Below, piece after piece: positions 57,640-64,000 of a DNA stretch of 64,000 nucleotides (within the stretch, counting starts at the first letter, position 1; each line of letters starts with the position of its first letter). The notes below the pieces were generated by a model. It did not search any database. It was not told the DNA's origin and saw nothing but the letters and a program-made list of their open reading frames with translations. The stretch is from contig NC_083697.1 in the NCBI RefSeq assembly GCF_033118175.1, positions 24,526,001-24,590,000 on the forward strand, written 5' to 3'. Source of the DNA: Dama dama. Lineage: Eukaryota > Chordata > Mammalia > Artiodactyla > Cervidae. A program made the translations under genes and the position numbers.

Positions 57640-57860
57640 ATAATGGAGTGATTCTATATCCTTCCTTTACTACTTACTAGTTTTGTGGTAAGATCATTAA
57701 TTTCTTAAGATTTTTCCTGTCATCTGTAAAATACGAAAACTCACACCCAAATCGCAGACCTGTTTGAGGAATAAAATGAGTTAACATATGTAACATTCTT
57801 AGCATATTAACTGGCATGTGGTTAGTTCTAAATAATGGCAGCTTTGATTATAATTTTTAA
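57640..57860 (+). repeat. MIR SINE, plus strand
   Basis: TACTACTTACTAGTTTTGTG, CTGTCATCTGTAAAATACG, GAGGAATAAAATGAGTTAAC and TAACTGGCATGTGGTTAG are in MIR order. Confidence 0.75.
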
Positions 57861-58277
57861 CATAAAAACCATAACAATGAAGAGTGATATAACTCGGTCT
57901 TGATATGCCTGAGGTTTTTCAATCTCTTAGAATTAGATTTCCCTAACTCTGTCTGGTGGCAGCACTCTTAATATAAAGAAAACTCTAGGCATTATCACTA
58001 TGCAGTAAAAGAGGAGCAATGACTTTGGACATTGGAAAGATTTCACGGTGAGAATTTGGCCTTTGTGTTTTATAGGAAGGATACTAAGTAGGGATAATCA
58101 TTATTGTCTTCAAATAAGTGTTTTATACTGTTTATTGTTTTTAATGTGCTTTGAGGAAGAGATGCCAGACTGTAAGTCCTAAAGACTTAAGTGTGTGTGC
58201 ACATTTCAAGAAAAGTCTTGCTATTTTAGTCATTTCTCTTTTCTGTCACGTATTCACTGTTTTCAGGAAATGGCTTT
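57861..58277. other. Unassigned DNA
   Basis: About 400 bases with nothing recognised, up to the L1 target duplication at 58278. Confidence 0.45.
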
Positions 58278-58294
58278 AGTCTTCATTTAGTTTA

Positions 58295-58978
58295 TTTTTT
58301 TCATTAATTTTTATTAGTTGGAGGCTAACTACTTTACAATATTGTAGTGGTTTTTGCCATACATTGACATGAATCAGCCATGGATTTACATGTGTTTCCC
58401 ATCCCGATCCCCCCTCCGCCTCCCTCCCCACCCCATCCCTCTGGGTCATCCAGGTGCACCAGCCCTGAACACTTGTCTCATGCATCCAACCTGGGCGGGC
58501 TGGTGATCTGTTTCACCCTTGATAGTATACTTGTTTCAATGCTATTCTCTCAGAACATCCCACCCTCGCCTTCTCCCACAGAGTCCCAAAGTCTATTCTG
58601 TACATCTGGGTCTCTTTTTCTGTTTTGCATATAGGGTTATTGTGACCATCTTTTTAAATTCCATATATATGTGTTAGTATACTGTATTGGTCTTTATCTT
58701 TCTGGCTTACTTCACTCTGTATAATGGGCTCCAGTTTCATCCATCTCATTAGAACTGATTCAAATGAATTCTTTTTAATGGCTGAGTAATATTTCCATTG
58801 TGTATATGTACCACAGCTTCCTTATCCATTCGTCTGCTGATGGGCATCTAGGTTGCGTCCATGTCCTGGCTATTATAAACAGTGCTGTGATGAACATTGG
58901 GGTGCACGTGTCTCTTTCAGATCTGGTTTCCTCAGTGTGTATGCCCAGGAGTGGTATTGTTGGGTCATATGGCAGTTC
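58295..58978 (-). mobile_element. L1 3' end, left unit of a tandem pair
   Basis: Minus-strand L1 3' UTR and ORF2 C-terminus, stopping at GGGTCATATGGCAGTTC within ORF2. The left target duplication AGTCTTCATTTAGTTTA is at 58278-58294, but the matching right copy lies beyond the second unit at 59751-59767. Confidence 0.93.
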
Positions 58979-59750
58979 TTTTTTTTTTTTTTAAATTTTT
59001 TTTATTAGTTGGAGGCTAATTACTTCACAACATTTCAGTGGGTTTTGTCATACATTGATATGAATCAGCCATAGATTTACACTTATTCCCCATCCCGATC
59101 CCCCCTCCCACCTCCCTCTCCACCCGATTCCTCTGGGTCTTCCCAGTGCACCAGGCCCGAGCACTTGTCTCATGCATCCCACCTGGGCTGGTGATCTGTT
59201 TCACCATAGATAGTATACATGCTGTTCTTTTGAAACATCCCACCCTCACCTTCTCCCACAGAGTTCAAAAGTCTGTTCTGTATTTCTGTGTCTCTTTTTC
59301 TGTTTTGCATATAGGGTTATCGTTACCATCTTTCTAAATTCCATATATATGTGTTAGTATGCTGTAATATTCTTTATCTTTCTGGCTTACTTCACTCTGT
59401 AAAATGGGCTCGAGTTTCATCCATCTCATTAGGACTGATTCAAATGAATTCTTTTTAATGGCTGAGTAATATTCCATGGTGTATATGTACCACAGCTTCC
59501 TTATCCATTCGTCTGCTGATGGGCATCTAGGTTGCTTCCATGTCCTGGCTATTATAAACAGTGCTGCGATGAACATTGGGGTGCACGTGTCTCTTTCAGA
59601 TCTGGTTTCCTCAGTGTGTATGCCCAGAGGTGGTATTGCTGGGTCATATGGCAGTTCTATTTCCAGTTTTTTAAGGAATCTCCACACTGTTCTCCATAGT
59701 GGCTGTACTAGTTTGCATTCCCACCAACAGTGTAAGAGGGTTCCCTTTTC
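58979..59750 (-). mobile_element. L1 3' end, right unit of a tandem pair
   Basis: It starts with its own T run (58979-58992) and 3' UTR, and carries ORF2 C-terminus on the minus strand (59334-59759: CWWECKLVQPLWRTVWRFLK to LTHIYGI). It extends about 100 bases further 5' than the left unit. Its shared variant LGIHTEETRSERD links it to the same young subfamily as the L1 at 50940-51938. Confidence 0.93.
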
Positions 59751-59767
59751 AGTCTTCATTTAGTTTA

Positions 59768-59917
59768 TACACAAACCAGATTAGGCGTGTACTGTGTCTA
59801 TCATGACCCCAGTGGTAGGTGGTAGCTAATTACCATCCTATGTTTAGCGAACAGTTTTCTGTAAAATAAGATCTACTAGAGAATATAAGAAGCATTAACA
59901 TATTACCTAACTAGTTT
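59768..59917. other. Unassigned DNA
   Basis: Short spacer between the L1 pair and the next SINE; nothing recognised. Confidence 0.5.
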
Positions 59918-59930
59918 CAAACACTTCTGT

Positions 59931-60144
59931 AAGTAATCAAGTGTCAGTCGCTCAGTCGTATCTGACTCTCTGCGATCCCATGGACTGTAGACCAGGAGGC
60001 TCCTCTGTCAGTGGTATTCTCCAGTCAAGAATACTGGAGTGGGTTACCATTCCCTTCTCCAGGAGATCTTCCCAACCCAGGGATCAAACCCAGGTCCCCC
60101 ACATTTCAGGCAGATTCTTTACCGTCTGAGCTACAGGGAAGAAC
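59931..60144 (-). repeat. Bov-tA SINE
   Basis: Full minus-strand copy. Perfect 13-bp duplication CAAACACTTCTGT at 59918-59930 and 60145-60157. Confidence 0.95.
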
Positions 60145-60439
60145 CAAACACTTCTGTGCATACAAGCAAATACTATCAAAATTACCTGTGGCTACTTGAG
60201 TTTTCAAGGTAAGCTCTACATTAAGAGAGTTTAAGAGAAACACTGTTTCTCATTCAAGTCTTTACATTGTTACACTCATTTGTATCTACAGAGTAGGTTG
60301 ATTCATGCTAGTATATCCCTAAGGAGAATTCTTAATTTTTGTTGCTAGAGCTCTCCAAATGTTAACCAAATGGAAAAGTAGGATGATCGATCAGTAGGTA
60401 ATATTCTTAATCTGAGAGTTGTTTCCCTGTATGGTCTAA

Positions 60440-60651
60440 GTAAGTAAGTGTTAGTTGCTCAGTTGTGTTCGACTCTTTGCGATCCCATGGACTGCAGCCC
60501 ATCAGGCTCCTGTGTTCATGAGATTTTCCAGGCAAGGATACTGAAGTGGGTTGCCATTTCCTTCTCCAGGGGATCTTCCCAACCCAGGGATCGAACCTGG
60601 GTCACCTTTACTGCAGGCAGATTCTTTACCGACTGAGCTATAAGGGGAGCC
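60440..60651 (-). repeat. Bov-tA SINE, head-to-head with a BovB end
   Basis: Complete minus-strand copy with (AAGT)n-like tail at the left (GTAAGTAAGTGTTAGTTGCT) and head GAGCTATAAGGGGAGCC at the right. It abuts BovB sequence directly. Confidence 0.93.
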
Positions 60652-60654
60652 TAT

Positions 60655-60781
60655 GGATGGGCATGAGTTTGAGTAAACCCCGGGAGTTTGTGATGGACAG
60701 GGAGGCCTAGTGTGCTGCGATTCATGGGGTCGCAAAGAGTCGGACACGACTGAGTGACTGAACTGAACTGAGCTGAACTGG
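60655..60781 (+). mobile_element. BovB 3' end, about 125 bp
   Basis: GGGCATGAGTTTGAGTAAAC to GGACACGACTGAGTGACTG plus a GAACTGAACTGAGCTGAACT tail. TGGTCTAA occurs left of the SINE (60432-60439) and right of this piece (60782-60789), enclosing both. Confidence 0.92.
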
Positions 60782-60789
60782 TGGTCTAA

Positions 60790-61409
60790 AGGATACATTT
60801 AAAACCTGTCCATACTGAACACTAAAAAGGAAAATGTTGGGAGTGGATTACAAAAATTGTTGGAGAGAACACTTTTCCTTTTTCAGACTTTCTGAATGTC
60901 ACTATCCTGAACTTAAGTGGGCAGCAAAATGTGTTCTCTCCCAGGTAATGAATGAAGTTCCTTTCTGAACTCTGAACTGTTTCTGGAATATAGGTCACTG
61001 TTGAACACTGTATACTTTGGCGGTGGGACAAGTTGGTGTTTTTCGGAGACTGTACAAGGCAAAGAATTTCTACAAATTGCTCTGGTATTATAATTACCAC
61101 TAATGTGGGGATGAAAGACATGTAAATGGACTGTAAGGAGAGGTTTTGTTTTCATTTCCCTACATTTGGTTGTTAGAGGTAAAAAAATATTGAGCTATCA
61201 GCAACTCCATATTACTAACAGTTTGTGAACCAACAGTGTGTTAGGTTTTGCCTTATTCCAGGAGGATCTCTGAATGAACATTATGAAAATAAACTTATGA
61301 GGGTAATTTTCTTAGTCAGTTGCCAGAACGTTTAATCACTGTGTTTACTGGTCTGTTATTCCAGTAGTGAGGATCTTGAATATAGACAAGAAATTGGCTT
61401 ATTTTTTTG
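60790..61409. other. Unassigned DNA
   Basis: About 620 bases; two overlapping minus frames (60822-61155) have no features I recognise. Confidence 0.45.
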
Positions 61410-61535
61410 GGGCCTCAGCTCAAATTTAACTTCTACAGAGAAGGATTCTCAGACTCTCCACCTCTGTCTCTATCTTGTCTCAAAATAATGCTTGTCACGG
61501 TTTCTGAATTCTGTAGAATATAATTTTAAGTGTTG
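61410..61535 (+). repeat. L2 LINE 3' region
   Basis: CCTCAGCTCAAATTTAACTT, CTACAGAGAAGGATTCTCAG parallels L2 GCCCAGCTCAAATGTCACCT and onward. Probably continues weakly after the BovB to about 61830. Confidence 0.5.
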
Positions 61536-61536
61536 T

Positions 61537-61730
61537 TGTTGTTGTTTGGTAGCTCAGTCATCTCCGACTTTTTGTGACCCCATAGCCTGCAGCACACCAG
61601 GTATCCTTGTCCTTCACTATCTCTCAGAGTTTGCTCAAACTCATGTCCATTGAGTCGGTGTTCCCATCCAGCCATCTCCTCCTCTGTCGCCCCCTTCTCC
61701 TCCTACCCTCAATCTTTCCTAGCTCAGGTG
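61537..61730 (-). mobile_element. BovB 3' end with (TGT)n tail
   Basis: A TTGTTGTTGTTGTTTGG tail at the left, then CTCAGTCATCTCCGACTTTT and the untranslated 3' region, truncated after CCTCAATCTTTCCTAGC. Confidence 0.92.
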
Positions 61731-61986
61731 TATTAACCTTTACAAAATTCTCCTTTCTCCCTCAAACTATCAAAAGGAATCCATAATTTTATAAGCTCCT
61801 CAAACCTAGGTTGACTCTTAGACATTTTTGATGTGAAATATGATGAAATTTACTGGAGGGTAAAACAATCTACACAGTAAGGAAGTGAGAGAGAGTGAAA
61901 GGAGTGGGAATAGAGTATAAAGGACAAAAGAAATGAGGGTGCAGAGCAGTTGCTATAAGTGAGTCTATTGATATTTGCCACTAAAC

Positions 61987-62001
61987 ATATATATATATAT
62001 A
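61987..62001. repeat. (AT)n microsatellite
   Basis: CATATATATATATATATA directly before the SINE head. Confidence 0.9.
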
Positions 62002-62225
62002 TGGGGCTTCCCCAGTGGCCCAGTGGTAAAGAATCCACCTGAAATGCAGGAGCCACAGGAAACTCGGCTTTGATCCCCGGGTCTGGAAGATCCCCTGGAG
62101 GAGCGCATGACAATCCATCCCAGTATCCTTGCTTGGAGAATCCCATGGACAGAGTAGCCTGGAGGGCTACAGTCTATGGGGCTGAAAAGGGTTAGACGTG
62201 ACTGAATCGACTTAGCACATGCACG
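62002..62225 (+). repeat. Bov-tA SINE
   Basis: Head GGGGCTTCCCCAGTGGCCCA, a variant middle (GGAGCCACAGGAAACTCGGC), and tail GACGTGACTGAATCGACTTA. Confidence 0.92.
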
Positions 62226-62924
62226 CATAGACATGCTTATATGTTACTGTAATATATATTTATATATCACTGTTATTTATTAAAGTGACCAATGCTTTGA
62301 AAGTAAATTTTATTTCTAGAAGAAAAGATGATAAAAATCTCAAACTTAAAAAATATATGATATTGCAGTTCAAATCTCATACCATAAAATATCCTTATAG
62401 ACTAGATACCCATTTGATTTAAATCTATCTCAAATTTGTAAAATTTCTTCTTTCTTACAGGTATTTTGCTTCTGGAATATAGCTGGCTATAAGTAAAAGC
62501 CCATAAAAGAACTTTGTATTTTTGTCAAGTTTTTGACAAGATACTTTATTCTCTTCAGATAATAATTTGCTGGCAAAATGAAACCATTCTAGCTATAAAT
62601 AATATAAAAATTAAAAAGTGCAGGAAATGACTTATATAATCCTAAACTGTCCACAGAGAAACAGAGTTAATGAGCTTGGAGGAAAACATTTTGAAGAGAT
62701 AGCTATTTAAACAGATAGAAATAAAATATAAAATTAACAGTAAAATTACTGTATTTGAGAAGAACAAAAGTTTGAGTGTCTCAGGTCCCCTCAGAAAATG
62801 CTTAAGGAATTTACATTAATATGGAAGTTGAATTAAGTTAAACTGCTTGAGATATATATTTATTTTGAAGGAAGTGTTCCTAAAGTCAGAATGCCTCCCA
62901 AACTCTGCCTTCCCAGTAATAAAA
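62226..62924. other. Unassigned AT-rich DNA
   Basis: About 700 AT-rich bases; nothing recognised. Confidence 0.45.
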
Positions 62925-63106
62925 AGTGCTCGGGGCTGGTGCACTGGGATGACCCAGAGGAATGGGATGGGGACGGAGGTGGGAGGGGGCTTCAGGATGG
63001 GGAACACATGTAAATCCATGACTGAGTCATGTCAATGTATGGCAAAACCACTACAATATTGTAAAGTAATTAGCCTCCAACTAATAAAAGTAAATGAAAA
63101 AAAAGC
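62925..63106 (+). mobile_element. L1 3' end, strongly 5'-truncated
   Basis: AGTGCTCGGGGCTGGTGCAC to AGCCTCCAACTAATAAAAGT and a short A tract. Only the 3' UTR end. Confidence 0.92.
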
Positions 63107-63200
63107 ATTAATATTTACTGTATATGAGCACTGACTCAGACTCCAGGCAAAAATAGAAAGTCAAAGAAAATGAAGATCACGTTAAACATAATGCCACTAC

Positions 63201-63411
63201 TGGTGTGCACAGTCATGTCCAACTCCTTGCAACCCCATGGACTGTACCCACCAGGCTCCTCTGTCCATGCGATTTCCCAGGCAAGAATACTGGAGTGGGT
63301 TTCCATTTCCTTCTCCGGGGGATCTTCCTAACCCAGAGATCGAACCTGTGTCTTCTGCGTCTCCTGCATTGGCAGACGGGGTCTTTACCACTGAGACTCC
63401 TGGGAAGCCCC
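63201..63411 (-). repeat. Bov-tA SINE
   Basis: Complete minus-strand copy with the TCTGCGTCTCCTGCATTGGC variant and head GAGACTCCTGGGAAGCCC. Confidence 0.93.
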
Positions 63412-64000
63412 TGCTACCAGTAGATGATTTATAAATTCATCATCTTTTAGGCTGTTTTATTTGAAAGGATCTGCCCTGCAGCTGGCTATTGTGGAAGCCT
63501 AAAAGCTTTGAGGCAGGCATAATTGTGTTCCAATGAGATTTAGACTTGCTGGTGAGGGTTTAATATTTATATTCTCTTTGTATTCCCACATCTTTCATCA
63601 AAGGAGAGATTTAGAAGAGTTAAAAGTAAGGTTTTTATTATACTAGCTGTAAGAGGTAAATACATTCATTGATCTTAGAAGAAAAATTAAACTGTGCAAA
63701 AACATTTTTTTTCCCCATGTTAAATATGAAGGCAGGACAAGGGCTGATAGTTAATCTTTTGAACAGTTCATTAGTCTGTACCGAGTTCTTATAATATCAT
63801 AACAGAAATTATTTGTAGGAGAAGGCTATCTCAGACTTCAGAATTTTCTGCAAAATACTTTCTCCGAAGGCTATATCAAAGGAGAAGTGCTTTGACACAG
63901 CTCAGTATTCATTTATTACAGTAAGTGAGGGGCTTTTGGCCAGCAAACCTAAGTTCAGTTAAAAGTCGGGGTTTAGATGCCATATTGAAAGAAGAGGCAG
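63412..64000. other. Unassigned DNA to the window edge
   Basis: No gene, RNA or repeat recognised in the last 590 bases. Confidence 0.45.

Noticed and set aside
1980..63411. tRNA-like A and B boxes at many sites
   Set aside because: They belong to Bov-tA and CHR SINE heads; none folds as a complete tRNA gene with a CCA-ready acceptor stem by inspection.

Overview
The window reads as intergenic (or deep intronic) DNA from a ruminant, most likely a pecoran such as cattle, sheep, goat or deer. The diagnosis rests on repeats: many Bov-tA SINEs, eight BovB (RTE) LINE pieces plus a tail fragment, ruminant-type L1 3' ends, and CHR SINEs shared by cetaceans, hippos and ruminants. Older eutherian layers are also present: MLT1/MaLR LTRs, MER1 and MER20 hAT elements, a Tigger1 copy, MIR and L2. 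I cannot separate the genus by eye. I found no convincing host protein-coding gene, tRNA, rRNA or CRISPR array. Every long open frame belongs to a retrotransposon or DNA transposon relic. By rough count more than half of the window is recognisable transposon.

Layout. 1-6.6 kb: a minus-strand L1 (about 5.4 kb) splits a Bov-tA SINE and itself carries a second L1 end and another SINE; an MLT1 LTR split by a SINE follows. 6.6-9.4 kb: mostly unassigned, with a small GC-richer exon-like island near 9.0 kb. 9.4-11.8 kb: two inverted BovB copies around an L2 relic, an L1 end and a CHR SINE. 11.8-22.6 kb: scattered SINEs, an MLT1 LTR, MIR, and a MER1 element split by a SINE. 22.6-30 kb: a tandem duplication, a BovB end, old L1 relics and a deleted minus-strand L1 that keeps its GC-rich 5' UTR. 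30-35.5 kb: probable MaLR internal sequence with two BovB insertions, then an MLT1 LTR carrying an L1 end with extra 3' sequence. 35.5-48 kb: mostly unassigned, with SINEs, MIR/L2, a MaLR LTR, a CHR-1 SINE and a MER20 with clear target duplications. 48-56.2 kb: a near full-length Tigger1 interrupted by a twin-primed (5'-inverted) L1 and by a long BovB. 56.2-64 kb: unassigned DNA, a tandem two-unit L1 insertion under one target duplication, a SINE/BovB composite, and further SINE and L1 ends.

There is no operon or pathway here. The biology is the history of nested insertion. L1 machinery made the L1 copies, BovB machinery is thought to mobilise Bov-tA, and several junctions record unusual integration chemistry: twin priming, possible 3' transduction, possible template jumping, and probable gene conversion between inverted BovB copies. 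I do not see a novel biological system. The junctions are the most interesting content.
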